Positions 1 through 8,802 of a stretch of 64,000 bases of DNA are shown here, in pieces (positions within the stretch are counted from its first letter, which is position 1; every line of letters starts with the position of its first letter). The position numbers and the translations under genes are program-made. The notes beneath the pieces were generated by a model. That model saw nothing but the letters and a program-made list of their open reading frames with translations. It had not been told where the DNA came from and did not search any database. Source of the stretch: Streptomyces filipinensis (GTDB lineage: Bacteria > Actinomycetota > Actinomycetes > Streptomycetales > Streptomycetaceae); assembly GCF_014649495.1 (NCBI RefSeq), contig NZ_BMTD01000001.1:682001-746000 (forward strand). Reading direction: 5' to 3'.

Positions 1-114
1 TCGGCCGATGTGGGCCTGATCAGCCATCACATGGTGCGGCTGGCCGCACGGCTCGGCCACGAGATGGGCGTCTCGGACCGCGGCCCCGCCCTGGAAGGCG
101 GCACCGCGACATGA
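1..114 (+). CDS. Conservon roadblock/LC7 protein (CvnB/RarB type), C-terminal fragment
   Basis: Only the last 37 residues are in the window; the gene starts upstream of base 1. The reading frame ends at a TGA whose first two bases overlap the ATG of the next gene (ATGA). The fragment alone has no diagnostic motif. The assignment rests on position: in Streptomyces conservons the order is sensor kinase, roadblock/LC7 protein, DUF742 protein, small GTPase, often followed by P450s, and the next four genes fit that order exactly. Roadblock proteins in this family are thought to regulate the partner GTPase. Confidence 0.7.
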   Translation, partial: SADVGLISHHMVRLAARLGHEMGVSDRGPALEGGTAT

Positions 115-464
115 CGGGTCCGCGGCACGACCCGGACATGATCAGGCCCTACGTCCGTACCGGCGGGCAGAACCGCCCCAGCCGGGACGTGCGCCTGGAG
201 ACGGTCCTCATCGCCGCGTCCGGCCCCACCGAAAGACTGGGGCCGGACGCCCGCAGGGTGATGCGCCTGTTCGCCGGCGGACGGGGCGGTCTGGCCGTGG
301 CCGACATCGCCGCCGCGTTGGAGCTGCCGCCCTCCACCGTGCGGATCCTCGTCTCGTCGTTGATGGACAGCGGCCATCTGACCAGCCCCGCCCCGGTCCA
401 GGAGGGCCGGCCCGGACTCGACCTGCTGGAGGAGGTGCTGCGTGGACTCCGCGAACTGGTCTGA
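111..464 (+). CDS. DUF742 protein of a conservon (CvnC/RarC type)
   Basis: This 117-residue protein has the DUF742 layout: an N-terminal RPYVRTGG segment (residues about 11-18), then a winged-helix-like region with ADIAAALELPPSTVRILVSS. It sits between the roadblock fragment and the GTPase gene with overlaps at both ends (4 nt before, 23 nt after), so translation is probably coupled. Conservon proteins form a membrane-associated complex likened to eukaryotic G-protein-coupled receptor systems; the S. coelicolor cvn9 (rar) locus affects the onset of aerial growth. The molecular role of DUF742 is not established. Confidence 0.9.
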   Translation: MTGPRHDPDMIRPYVRTGGQNRPSRDVRLETVLIAASGPTERLGPDARRVMRLFAGGRGGLAVADIAAALELPPSTVRILVSSLMDSGHLTSPAPVQEGRPGLDLLEEVLRGLRELV

Positions 465-1068
465 CCAGCCCGCCGTTCACTATCTGGCCCCTGCCGTGAC
501 CCGGTCGGCGAAGATCGTCGTGGCCGGGGCGTTCGGGGTCGGCAAGACGACCTTCGTCGGCAGCGTCTCCGAGGTGACACCGCTGCGCATGGAGGAGCCG
601 ATCACCCAGGCGAGTGTCGGCGTGGACGACCTGCGCGGCACGCCGCACAAGACGACCACGACCGTCGCCATGGACTTCGGGCGCATCCATCTGCTCGACG
701 ACCGGCTGGTCCTGTACCTGTTCGGCACCCCGGGCCAGACCCGTTTCCGCCCCCTGTGGGAGGGCCTGACCGAAGGAGCGCTGGGCGCCCTGGTGCTGGC
801 CGACGCCCGCGACCTGGAGGGCTCCCACGAGGTGCTGAGCCTGCTGGAGGAGCAGCAGACGCCGTACGCCGTCGCCATCAACGTCTTTCCCGACGCGCCC
901 CGCTACCCCCTGCACGAGGTCCGCCAGGCACTCGCGCTGGATCCCGACACCCCGCTGGCCGAGTGCGACGCCCGGGACCGCCGGTCCTGCGTGTACGCGC
1001 TCATCACCCTCATCGAGCACCTGACCGCCCGTCACGCCCCCGCCCCCCTTGTGGAGCCTCGCCCATGA
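442..1068 (+). CDS. Conservon small GTPase (CvnD/RarD type)
   Basis: A 208-residue Ras-like GTP-binding protein. The P-loop is GAFGVGKTT (residues 29-37), and the G3 region reads FGTPGQTRF, the variant usual in CvnD proteins in place of DxxGQ. A GTG start at 442 lies inside the DUF742 gene, and the stop overlaps the P450 start (ATGA), so the five genes are probably one operon. In this family the GTPase interacts with the roadblock protein and is expected to switch the membrane complex. No effector can be read from the sequence; the adjacent P450s are the obvious candidates. Confidence 0.92.
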   Translation: MDSANWSDQPAVHYLAPAVTRSAKIVVAGAFGVGKTTFVGSVSEVTPLRMEEPITQASVGVDDLRGTPHKTTTTVAMDFGRIHLLDDRLVLYLFGTPGQTRFRPLWEGLTEGALGALVLADARDLEGSHEVLSLLEEQQTPYAVAINVFPDAPRYPLHEVRQALALDPDTPLAECDARDRRSCVYALITLIEHLTARHAPAPLVEPRP

Positions 1069-2279
1069 CCCCCCTCGACCCCGCGGCGACCCCGCCGGCG
1101 CCGGTCGCCCTCTACGACGCCGAGTTCGCCGCCGACCCCCACGCCGCCTACGCGCGCATGCGCCGCGTCTTCGGACCGCTGGTCCCCGTGGAGCTGGCCC
1201 CCGGCATCCCCGCCACCCTGGTCATCGGCTTCCACCAGGCCCGGCGCATCCTCAACGACCCGCTGCACTTCCCCGCCGACCCGCGGATCTGGCAGCAGGG
1301 CGTCCCCGAGACCTGCCCGGTCCTGCCGATGATGGAGTGGCGCCCCAACGCGCTGCGCTCGTCCGGACCCGAGCACGCCCGCTACCGGGCCGCGAACACC
1401 GCGAGCCTGCAGGCGGTCGACCAGCACGAGCTGCGGGCGCTGGTGGAGAAGGTCGCCGCCGGCGCCCTCGACGGCTTCCGCGCCCACGGCCACGCCGACC
1501 TGCTCACCCAGTACTCGTGGCCCATCGCCTTCCAGGTGCTGAGCGCGCTGCTGGGCTGCCCCGACGAGATCGGCCGGCGCATCGCCGAGGGCATGGCCAA
1601 GATCTTCGAGGCGGAGGCCGAGACCGCCGCGCAGGGCAACGAGATGCTCGGCCAGGCGCTCGCGGAGCTCGTCGCCCTGCGGCGGCAGTACCCCGGCGAC
1701 GACGTCACCTCCCGGCTGCTGGCCCACTCCGCCCGCCTGGACGACATGGAGATGCTCCATCAGCTCGTCACGCTCTACGGCGCGGGCATCGAGCCGCTGA
1801 CCCACCTGATCAGCAACACCGTGCTCAAGATCCTCACCGACGAGCACTTCTCCGCCGGCCTGCACGCCGGCCAGCCCGTGCGCGACGCCCTCGACACGGT
1901 CCTGTACACCGACCCGCCGATGGCCAACTACTGCATCAGCTACCCGCCGTACCCCATCGACGTCGAGGGGGTGCTGCTGCCCGCCCATCAGCCCGTCCTC
2001 ATCTCCATGGCCGCCTGCAACAACGACCCGGCCGTCACCGGCGGAGTCACCGAGGGCCAGCTCGCCGGCAACCGCGCGCACCTGTCCTGGAGCATCGGCG
2101 CGCACACCTGCCCCGCCCGCACCCACGCCTACCTCATCGCCGAGACGGCCATCACCTGGCTTCTGGACGCGCTCCCCGAGCTGGACCTCGCCTGCCCCGT
2201 GTCCGAACTGGCCTGGCGGCCGGGGCCCTTCCACCGCGCCCTGGAAGCCCTGCCCGTCCGTTTCCCCGCTGTCGTCTGA
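1065..2279 (+). CDS. Conservon cytochrome P450 lacking the ExxR motif (CYP157-like)
   Basis: A 404-residue P450-fold protein. The heme-ligand region is SWSIGAHTCPAR with the thiolate cysteine at about residue 349. In the K helix, where nearly all P450s have ExxR, it reads DTVLY (277-281) followed by DPPMAN. The CYP157 family is known for replacing ExxR with an EQSLW-type sequence in the same place, and CYP157 genes occur in conservons beside CYP154 genes, as here. The I helix is also atypical (YGAGIEPLTH). The start is ATG at 1065, overlapping the GTPase stop. Substrate and redox partner are unknown; a regulatory rather than monooxygenase role is possible. Confidence 0.88.
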   Translation: MTPLDPAATPPAPVALYDAEFAADPHAAYARMRRVFGPLVPVELAPGIPATLVIGFHQARRILNDPLHFPADPRIWQQGVPETCPVLPMMEWRPNALRSSGPEHARYRAANTASLQAVDQHELRALVEKVAAGALDGFRAHGHADLLTQYSWPIAFQVLSALLGCPDEIGRRIAEGMAKIFEAEAETAAQGNEMLGQALAELVALRRQYPGDDVTSRLLAHSARLDDMEMLHQLVTLYGAGIEPLTHLISNTVLKILTDEHFSAGLHAGQPVRDALDTVLYTDPPMANYCISYPPYPIDVEGVLLPAHQPVLISMAACNNDPAVTGGVTEGQLAGNRAHLSWSIGAHTCPARTHAYLIAETAITWLLDALPELDLACPVSELAWRPGPFHRALEALPVRFPAVV

Positions 2280-2290
2280 AGGAGACCAGC

Positions 2291-3514
2291 ATGTCCCAGC
2301 ACACTCCGCTCGTGCTCGACCCCTCCGGCGCCGCCCGGCACCAGGAGCACCGCGACCTGCGTGCCCAGGGCCCGGCCACCCGGGTGGACATCCTCGGCGT
2401 ACAGGCCTGGGCGGTCACCGACCCCGCCCTCCTCAAGCAGCTGCTGACCAGCCCCTCCGTCTCCAAGGACGCACGCGCGCACTGGCCCGGCTTCGAGCAG
2501 TCGGTCGCGACGTGGCCGCTCGCCCTGTGGGTCGCCGTGAGGAACATGTTCACCGCCTACGGCGCCGACCACCGCAGGCTGCGGCGGATGGTCGCCCCCG
2601 CCTTCAGCGCACGGCGCATCGCCGAACTGCGCCCGGCCGTCGAGGCCATGGTCACCGAGCTGGTCGACGACCTGGCCGCGCTGCCCGCGGGAGAGGTCGT
2701 GGACCTGCGCGAGCGCCTGGCCTACCCGCTGCCCATCTCCGTGATCGGCCACCTGATGGGCGTACCGGAGGACCAGCGAGCCGACTTCCGGCAGCTCGTG
2801 GACCGCGTCTTCGACACCACGCTCACGCCGGAGCAGTCCCAGGCCAACGCCGTGCGGCTGTACGCCGTGCTCGACGACCTGATCGCCACCAAGAGCAGCG
2901 ACCCCGGCGACGACATGACGTCCCTGCTCATCGCGGCCCGTGACGAGGAGTCGGACGGCACCGGCTTCACCGGCGAGGAACTCCGCGACACGCTGCTGCT
3001 GATGATCAGCGCCGGCTACGAGACCACCGTGAACGTCATCGACCAGGCGATCGTCGCCATGCTCACCCTCCCCGACCAGCGCGACCTCGTCCGCACCGGC
3101 AAGGCCGGCTGGGGCGACGTCGTCGAGGAGACCCTGCGGCACGAGCCCGCCGTGAAGCATCTGCCCCTGCGCTACGCCGTCACCGACATCGAGCTGCCCG
3201 ACGGCCGGACCATCGCACAGGGCGAGCCGATCCTCGCGTCCTACGCCGCCGCCAACCGCCACCCGGACTGGCACGGCGACACCGCCGACACCTTCGACGT
3301 CACCCGTACCGTCAAGGAGCACCTGGCCTTCGGCCACGGTGTGCACTTCTGCCTCGGTGCTCCGCTGGCCCGGCTGGAGGTCACCGAGGCACTCGACCAG
3401 CTCTTCGCCCGCTTCCCCGACATGACCCTCGCCGTCCCCGCCGGCGAACTGCGGCCCGTGGCCTCGCTGATCAGCAACGGCCACCAGCAACTCCCCGTAC
3501 GCCTGCGGCCGTAG
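2291..3514 (+). CDS. Conservon cytochrome P450 (CYP154-like)
   Basis: A 407-residue canonical class I P450. Visible motifs are the I-helix oxygen-binding segment SAGYETT (about 240-246), the K-helix ExxR as E280-T-L-R283, and the heme loop FGHGVHFCLG with Cys354. An ATG at 2291 preceded by GGAG is chosen; the open frame extends far upstream, but that part overlaps the previous P450. It follows that P450 by 11 nt, so the pair is probably co-transcribed, as in other conservons that carry a CYP157/CYP154 pair. Electrons would come from a ferredoxin encoded elsewhere. The substrate is unknown. Confidence 0.93.
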   Translation: MSQHTPLVLDPSGAARHQEHRDLRAQGPATRVDILGVQAWAVTDPALLKQLLTSPSVSKDARAHWPGFEQSVATWPLALWVAVRNMFTAYGADHRRLRRMVAPAFSARRIAELRPAVEAMVTELVDDLAALPAGEVVDLRERLAYPLPISVIGHLMGVPEDQRADFRQLVDRVFDTTLTPEQSQANAVRLYAVLDDLIATKSSDPGDDMTSLLIAARDEESDGTGFTGEELRDTLLLMISAGYETTVNVIDQAIVAMLTLPDQRDLVRTGKAGWGDVVEETLRHEPAVKHLPLRYAVTDIELPDGRTIAQGEPILASYAAANRHPDWHGDTADTFDVTRTVKEHLAFGHGVHFCLGAPLARLEVTEALDQLFARFPDMTLAVPAGELRPVASLISNGHQQLPVRLRP

Positions 3515-3661
3515 GCCCCGGCGCCGTCCGCACCGGGCGACGACTTCGGCCCCGGCGTGCTTGAACGTGCCGCGCGCTGGGCACGGACCTCCTACCGGCG
3601 ACCACCGCCGGGTGGTGCCGGCAGGAGGGGGTCGTCATGGACCGTCAGATCCGGGTGCGCG

Positions 3662-4447
3662 TCAGCCGACGGCCCGCCGCCCCGCGCGAGCGGGAGATCG
3701 ACCGCAGGACGCCGTCGGGGCGCATCCTGCCGTACTGACCGCCGCATCAGCCGGCGGCACGGGCCCCGGGCCGCCGGGCCGGCCGTCGATCGCCGTCCGC
3801 AGGGCGGCGCGCAGCCGCTCCGGCAGCGGCGGGGCGCCGGGCCGCGCGCTCGCCGTGATCTCCGCCGCCACCTGGCGGAGCTTGGTGTTGGAGCGCTGGG
3901 AGGTCTCGCGCAGGACCTCCCAGGCGCGGTCCGGGGTGCAGCCGTGCGCGGCCATCAGGATGCCGCGGGCCTGGTCTATCACCGGGCGTGAGTCGATCGC
4001 CTGCCGCAACTGCTCGACCTCCAGGCGCAGCGCGTCCAGCTGCTCGGCGCGCTCCCGCGCCACCGCCGAGGCGGCGCGGGCGGGCAGCGCGCCGGGCGGC
4101 GCGGTACGCAGCGGGTCGGTGGTGTCCAGCCCCATCAGCTCCAGCACCCGGCGCGGCTGGCCCCGCCAGCCGGTGGCGGAGACCGCGACCCCGTGCCGGC
4201 GGCCGTGCTCCCACAGCGTGTCCAGGAACGCCGGGCCGGCCGAGTCCATGAAGGACAGCTCCGTCAGGTCCAGCTCGATCCGGGCGAGGTGGGCCGGCAG
4301 CCCGGCCAGGATCCCGGCGAGGGTGTCCGCGCAACCGTGGACCAGCTCGCCACGGGCCCGCAGGACCACCCGGTCACCCTGCCCCCGTACGTCGACGACC
4401 AGGGTGTCCGGCCGCCCCACGTGCGGTGTGGATGCCGCTGAACGCAT
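3662..4447 (-). CDS. STAS-ANTAR fusion: anti-sigma antagonist joined to RNA-binding domain
   Basis: A 261-residue protein. Residues about 15-110 form a STAS domain (VVDVRGQGDRVVLRARGEL; phosphoacceptor-type segment LSFMDSAGP). Residues about 125-200 form an ANTAR domain, with coiled-coil ERAEQLDALRLEVEQLRQAI and the conserved IDQARGILMAAHG and AWEVLRETSQ segments. STAS proteins bind anti-sigma kinases; ANTAR domains bind paired RNA hairpins and prevent termination. The fusion suggests that a partner-switch signal controls antitermination. The C-terminal 55 residues are proline-rich and probably disordered. It is convergent with the P450 gene and divergent from the next STAS gene. Confidence 0.85.
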   Translation of the reverse strand: MRSAASTPHVGRPDTLVVDVRGQGDRVVLRARGELVHGCADTLAGILAGLPAHLARIELDLTELSFMDSAGPAFLDTLWEHGRRHGVAVSATGWRGQPRRVLELMGLDTTDPLRTAPPGALPARAASAVARERAEQLDALRLEVEQLRQAIDSRPVIDQARGILMAAHGCTPDRAWEVLRETSQRSNTKLRQVAAEITASARPGAPPLPERLRAALRTAIDGRPGGPGPVPPADAAVSTAGCAPTASCGRSPARAGRRAVG

Positions 4448-4606
4448 GCCGTCGTCCCGCCCTCCGCCCTCGTGCGGTCCTCCCGCTGCCTCGACGCCCG
4501 CCTGCCCGCTGCGTCCCCGCCCACACCCGTCGTGCCGGATCCCCTCCCGGCAGGTGAGCCGAGCGGCATACTGGGCACTCCTCTACCTGTGCGAGTGGGT
4601 GAAGGC

Positions 4607-4975
4607 ATGAGTGAACCCGAGGTCGTACGGCCCCGGCGGCCGGCCGGTGCCGTACCGGCGCCGGCGGTCCCGTGGCTCAGCGTGCACCCGCTCACCGCGC
4701 GGGCCGGATTCCGCGCGGTCGGTGAAGTGACCCTGCCGACCCACCGCATCTGGGAGCGCGCGCTGGAGGACGCCGTGCGCGACCGCGGGGACGTGTACTT
4801 CGTGGAGCTCTCCGCGCTGTCCTTCGTCGATGTCGCCGGGGCGGAGGTGCTCGCGGACGCCGCCCGGCGCTTCGGCGAGCGGCGGCTGGTGCTGGACCGC
4901 CCGCCGGCCGCCCTGCCCCGGGTCCTGGGGCTGCTGTGGCCCGGACTTCCGGCGATCGAGGTGGCGGCATCATGA
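4607..4975 (+). CDS. STAS-domain protein (anti-sigma factor antagonist-like)
   Basis: A 122-residue single STAS domain. The diagnostic region is ELSALSFVDVAGAEVLADAA; the usual phosphorylatable Ser/Thr after the Asp is Val (FVDVAG), so regulation by phosphorylation may differ from RsbV. The open frame extends upstream to 4472, but ATG 4607 follows a purine-rich GGGTGAAGG and gives the usual domain length. The stop overlaps the start of the MEDS-HATPase gene (ATGA), so the two are translated together and probably act as partners. Confidence 0.82.
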   Translation: MSEPEVVRPRRPAGAVPAPAVPWLSVHPLTARAGFRAVGEVTLPTHRIWERALEDAVRDRGDVYFVELSALSFVDVAGAEVLADAARRFGERRLVLDRPPAALPRVLGLLWPGLPAIEVAAS

Positions 4976-5946
4976 TCACGGCGACGGAATCCGCCGGGCC
5001 GCCCGAGCCGTTCGTGCACCCCGCGCTGTTCTACGGCGACGCGGAGGAGTACCTGGCCGGCACCGTCCCCTTCGTCCGTGCCGCGCTGGCGGACGGCGCC
5101 CCGGTCGCGGTCGCCGTACCCGGCGAGAACCTGCGGCTGATCCAGGACGCGCTGGGGGCCGACGGCGACGCCGTACGGTTCACGGACATGCGGGAGGCCG
5201 GCCGCAACCCCGGCCGGATCATCCCGGGCGTCCTGCGCGCCTTCACCGACGCCCAGCCGCCGGGCCGACGCGTCCACATCGTCGGGGAGCCGGTCTGGGC
5301 GGACCGCAGCCCGGCCGAGTACCCGGCCTGCGCCCAGCACGAGGCGCTGATCAACGCCGCGTTCCGGGGCCGCGAGGTCACCATACTGTGCCCGTACGAC
5401 ACCGCCCGGCTGGAGGCGCGCGCGCTCGCCGACGCCCACGCCACCCACCCGCTCGTCATCCTGGCCGGCGCCGGCGCCGGCGCCGGCGCGCAGCGCGGCA
5501 GCGAGTCCTACGACCCCGACGAGGTGGTCGCCCGCTACAACGAGCCGCTGCCGCCCGCCCCCGACGACGGCGCGGGAGTGTTCACCACCGCCTTCGAGGC
5601 GGACTCCCTCTCGGCCGTACGGCACCTGGCCACCGAGCACGGCGCCCGGCTGGGCCTGGCCGGCCCGGGCCTGGAGAACCTGGCGCTGATCACCGCCGAG
5701 CTGACCACCAACAGCGTCGTCCACGGCGGCGGCACCGGCGGGCTCACGGTGTGGGGCGAGGGCGGGTACGTGGTGTGCGAGGTCCGCGACAAGGGGCGCC
5801 TGGCCGACCCGCTCGCCGGCCGGCAGCCGGCCTCCCGGGACCAGCGGGGCGGTCGCGGGCTGCTGCTGGTCAATCTGGTGGCGGATCTGGTGCGGATGCA
5901 CACGGGGGCCGCCGGGACGACCGTCCGGTGCTACGTGGGGTGCTGA
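4972..5946 (+). CDS. MEDS domain plus HATPase_c anti-sigma kinase-like protein
   Basis: A 324-residue protein in two parts. Residues about 10-180 match a MEDS (methanogen/methylotroph DcmR sensory) domain, starting HPALFYGDAEEYLAGTVPF. Residues about 200-324 are a GHKL ATPase of the RsbW type, with N-box ELTTNSVVHG, EVRDKGR, and glycine box GGRGLLLVNLV. It probably binds ATP and a STAS partner (the gene before it) or a sigma factor. The two domains are joined by an Ala-Gly segment encoded by a GCCGGC tandem repeat. The overlap with the STAS gene supports a cognate pair. Confidence 0.87.
   Translation: MITATESAGPPEPFVHPALFYGDAEEYLAGTVPFVRAALADGAPVAVAVPGENLRLIQDALGADGDAVRFTDMREAGRNPGRIIPGVLRAFTDAQPPGRRVHIVGEPVWADRSPAEYPACAQHEALINAAFRGREVTILCPYDTARLEARALADAHATHPLVILAGAGAGAGAQRGSESYDPDEVVARYNEPLPPAPDDGAGVFTTAFEADSLSAVRHLATEHGARLGLAGPGLENLALITAELTTNSVVHGGGTGGLTVWGEGGYVVCEVRDKGRLADPLAGRQPASRDQRGGRGLLLVNLVADLVRMHTGAAGTTVRCYVGC
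5464..5487. repeat. Four tandem GCCGGC hexamers inside the MEDS-HATPase gene
   Basis: Four perfect copies of GCCGGC encode the Ala-Gly linker between the MEDS and HATPase domains. The tract is self-complementary, so it can form a hairpin and is prone to replication slippage in steps of 6 nt, which would keep the frame and change only linker length. Confidence 0.9.
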
Positions 5947-5984
5947 ATCGGTTTTCCGGCGGGCGGAGTTGCCGGGGCGGACGC

Positions 5985-6887
5985 TCAGTCCGGGTCGCGC
6001 AACGGGTCCGCTTGATGGGCCACCGCCAGCAGGGCCCGTACGGCGCTCTCGGCCGGGCCCAGGCGTGGATGCCACTGGGCGACGATGCTCACCGGCCGGA
6101 TCCGCTCGGACAGGCGCAGCTCGACCAGCTCGCCCTCCCGCAGCTCCCGCGTGACCGTCAGTTCCGGCAGCAGGGTGATGCCGTGGCCGTGTCCGATGAG
6201 CCGCAGCAGAGCCGCCATCGAACCCTGGAGCAGGGTCTGCTGGGCACCGGCCAGCAGATCCCGGCCGAAGCGGTCCACCAGCATCTCCGAGGTGCAGCCG
6301 CGTTCGGCCACCAGGAAGTCGTAGCCGAGCAGCTGCTCCGCCGTCACCGTCTCCTGCCGCGCCAGCGGATGACCCGACGCCGCCACCAGCACCGAACGGC
6401 AGTGCCCCACGACCGCGTGCGGGCGGACCGGACCGACGCCGTTGTCGTACTCGAACATCAGGTCCAGTTCGCCTGCCTCGAAGGCCCGTTCCAGCCCCCG
6501 GCGCGGTGCCACCGTCAGCGCGACGTCCGCACCGGTGCGCGTGCCGCCCGCGCCGTACTCCAGAGCCGCCAGCACCTCGGGCAGCCACGCGTGGGCCAGT
6601 GACTCCGGCGCGCCGATCCGCAGCCGGGGCCGGTCGCCGCGGGCCGCCCGGCGCAGCCGCTCCTCCAGCTCCAACGACTCGCGGGCGTACGGCAGCAGCC
6701 GGGTGCCGGCCTCGGTGAGCACCGCACCCGTGCCGGCCCGCACCAGTACGCTCACGCCCAGGTCGGCTTCCAGCCGCTTGAGCTGGGCGCTCACACTGGA
6801 CTGTGCGTAGCCCAGCGCCTGGGCGGCGGCGGAGATGCCGCCGTGCTCGGCGACCGCGACGAAGGCGCGCAGATAACGGGAGTCCAC
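5985..6887 (-). CDS. LysR-family transcriptional regulator
   Basis: A 300-residue LysR regulator. The N-terminal helix-turn-helix is at about residues 1-60 (YLRAFVAVAEHGGISAAAQA, then QSSVSAQLKRLE); the rest is the periplasmic-binding-like effector domain. The frame is open far upstream, but the GTG at 6887 gives the standard LysR N terminus. It is divergent from the MFS exporter at 6981 with a gap of 93 nt, the classic arrangement in which the regulator controls the transporter. The inducer is unknown. Confidence 0.92.
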   Translation of the reverse strand: MDSRYLRAFVAVAEHGGISAAAQALGYAQSSVSAQLKRLEADLGVSVLVRAGTGAVLTEAGTRLLPYARESLELEERLRRAARGDRPRLRIGAPESLAHAWLPEVLAALEYGAGGTRTGADVALTVAPRRGLERAFEAGELDLMFEYDNGVGPVRPHAVVGHCRSVLVAASGHPLARQETVTAEQLLGYDFLVAERGCTSEMLVDRFGRDLLAGAQQTLLQGSMAALLRLIGHGHGITLLPELTVTRELREGELVELRLSERIRPVSIVAQWHPRLGPAESAVRALLAVAHQADPLRDPD

Positions 6888-6980
6888 GGCGGCAAGGGTA
6901 ACCAGCCCATCGGACTTCCCGATGGGGCCATCGCGATCACGGTGTCGCGGCGCCCGCGCCCGCCGGGACACGCTGCGCCC

Positions 6981-8408
6981 ATGACCACAGCCGACTCCAC
7001 CGCACGACCAGCCGCACCGCCCGCCGGTTCCCCTTCCGGCGAGGCCGCCGGGAGCACCCGCGCGCACACCGCCGCGAACGTCTCCGGGCGGACGGCCGGG
7101 CGGATCTCCCGTCTCACCTTCGCCGGTATCGCCCTCGGCAACCTGCTCGTCCTGCTGGACACGTCGATCCTCAACGTCGCCGTCCCCGACATCCAGACCT
7201 CGCTGCACCCGGCGGCCGCCGCGCTGCCCTGGACCGTCGACGCCTACACGGTCGTCTTCGCCGGGCTGCTCCTGACCGGCGGTGTCATCGCCGACCGCTG
7301 GGGCGCCCGCCGCGTCTACACCAGGGCGCTCGGCCTGTTCGCCGTCCTGTCCACGGCCTGCGCCCTCGCGCCCGGCGCCGGCGCCCTGATCGCCGGGCGC
7401 GCGCTGCTCGGCGCCGCGGGCGCCGGTCTCGTGCCCGCCTCCGTGGCCCTCCTGATCCACCTGCACCCCGACCCCGCCCGCCGTACCCGCGCCATCGGCG
7501 CCTGGACCGCGCTCAGCGGGCTCGGCGCCGCCGCCGGCCCCGTGCTCGGCGGCGCGCTCGTCGAACTCGGCGGCTGGCGGCTGGTGTTCCTCGTCAACCC
7601 GCCGCTGGCTCTGGCCGCGCTGCTCCTCGCCCGCCGGCTGCCCGTACCGCCCGTCCGGGCCGACCGCGCCCTGGACCGCCCCGGCCTGACCCTGTCCACC
7701 GCGGGCCTGTGCCTGCTCACCTTCGGCCTGGTCGAGGCCGGTATCGAGGGCTGGGGCGCGCCGCTCGCACTCGTCCCGCTCGCCGCCGCACTCGGCTGCT
7801 TCGCCGCGGTGGCCGCCGTCGAACGCCGGGCAGCCGCCCCGGTCCTGCCGCCCGCGCTGCTCGCCCTGCCGAAGGTGCGGGCCGCGATGGCCGCCGCCGC
7901 GGTGTCCTGCTTCGCCTACTTCGGCGGGATGTACCAGCTCGCCGTGTGGCTGCAGCACACCTACCGGCTGACGCCGTTGCACGCGGGTCTCGCCGCCCTG
8001 CCGATGGCCCTCCCGGTGTGTGTGATGCCGTTCTTCACCGGCCGGCTCGTCGCCCGCCACGGCCCCCGCCCGGTGCTGCTCACCGGCATGTCCGCCGCCG
8101 TGGCCGCCGGGGTGCTGCTGGCCTGCGCGGGGGGCCCGCACCCGCCGCTGCCGCTGATCGTGGCCGCCGAGCTGGCGCTCGCCGCGACCGGCACGTTGTC
8201 CATCCCGGGGGCGGCGGCCGCGGTGGCCGTCGCGGCACCGCCGGAGTACGCCGCGACCAGCCAGGGGGCACTCAACGGCATACGCCAGGCGGGGTCGGCG
8301 CTGGGGGTCGCGGTCCTGGGCACGCTGGGCTCCCTGGCCGCGTCCGGGTACGTCCTCGTCGTGGTCGGCGCCTGCGCGGTACTGCTCGTGGGCGCGACCG
8401 GTGCCTGA
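6981..8408 (+). CDS. MFS drug exporter, DHA2 family (14 TM)
   Basis: A 475-residue integral membrane protein. After a roughly 45-residue soluble N terminus, membrane segments follow. Motif D1-like LDTSILNVAVPDIQ and motif A GVIADRWGARRVYTRAL mark the DHA2 (EmrB/QacA) branch, and TALSGLGAAAGPVLGGAL is motif C of drug antiporters. It likely exports a toxic small molecule in exchange for protons. The ATG at 6981 was chosen as the first start after the divergent LysR promoter region. Confidence 0.9.
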   Translation: MTTADSTARPAAPPAGSPSGEAAGSTRAHTAANVSGRTAGRISRLTFAGIALGNLLVLLDTSILNVAVPDIQTSLHPAAAALPWTVDAYTVVFAGLLLTGGVIADRWGARRVYTRALGLFAVLSTACALAPGAGALIAGRALLGAAGAGLVPASVALLIHLHPDPARRTRAIGAWTALSGLGAAAGPVLGGALVELGGWRLVFLVNPPLALAALLLARRLPVPPVRADRALDRPGLTLSTAGLCLLTFGLVEAGIEGWGAPLALVPLAAALGCFAAVAAVERRAAAPVLPPALLALPKVRAAMAAAAVSCFAYFGGMYQLAVWLQHTYRLTPLHAGLAALPMALPVCVMPFFTGRLVARHGPRPVLLTGMSAAVAAGVLLACAGGPHPPLPLIVAAELALAATGTLSIPGAAAAVAVAAPPEYAATSQGALNGIRQAGSALGVAVLGTLGSLAASGYVLVVVGACAVLLVGATGA

Positions 8409-8802
8409 GCGCCCCACCGGGGCACCACGATGCCGCACGCCCCGGGCCGTCCGGCCGCGGGCCGTGGCGCCGACCGCGCCCGCGCGGGGGGCCCCACGTC
8501 GGGCCCGTCCCGCGCCCGCCGCCCCCGTCGTCGTACACCGCCGGCCGTACCGCGGCCCGGTGGCCCGCGATGGGGTCCGGGAGCCGGTTCTCCACCGGCG
8601 CGAGGAAGCGGACGGACGGCGGGAGGCCGAGTGCCCCCGGCGGTTGTGCGTCCTCGGCCGCCGGCGGGCCGCCGCCGCGCCTGCCCGGCCGGGCGCGGCC
8701 GTTCCGAAAGGCTCCCCGCCGGCGGACGCGTGGCCGTACAGGTCTCGGCGAGCCCGTCCTGATCCCGGCCGGTGGTGCCCTGCGCCGCGTGCCGTGCGGT
8801 GT
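8409..8802. other. Intergenic region of 394 bp without a convincing gene
   Basis: This lies between the stop of the MFS exporter and the stop of the MreB-like gene, which are convergent. Open frames across it are arginine/proline-rich in all directions, have no recognisable domain and no ribosome site, and are typical chance frames in GC-rich DNA. A small GCCCC-ACC-GGGGC hairpin directly follows the exporter stop (8411-8423) and may be a weak terminator. I see nothing else. Confidence 0.6.

Noticed and set aside
1065..3514. P450 pair as part of an antibiotic cluster
   Set aside because: The pair is directly coupled to conservon genes, and no synthase gene is nearby; the conservon explanation is better.
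4264..6588. Long open frame of 774 codons on the minus strand across the STAS and HATPase genes
   Set aside because: It is the antisense shadow of strongly coding plus-strand genes; its composition is Arg/Gly/Ala-rich, with no domain and no ribosome site.
8430..8762. Possible 110-residue gene in the 8.4-8.8 kb gap
   Set aside because: Arg/Pro/Gly-rich without motif, start signal or coding-type third-position pattern that I can see.
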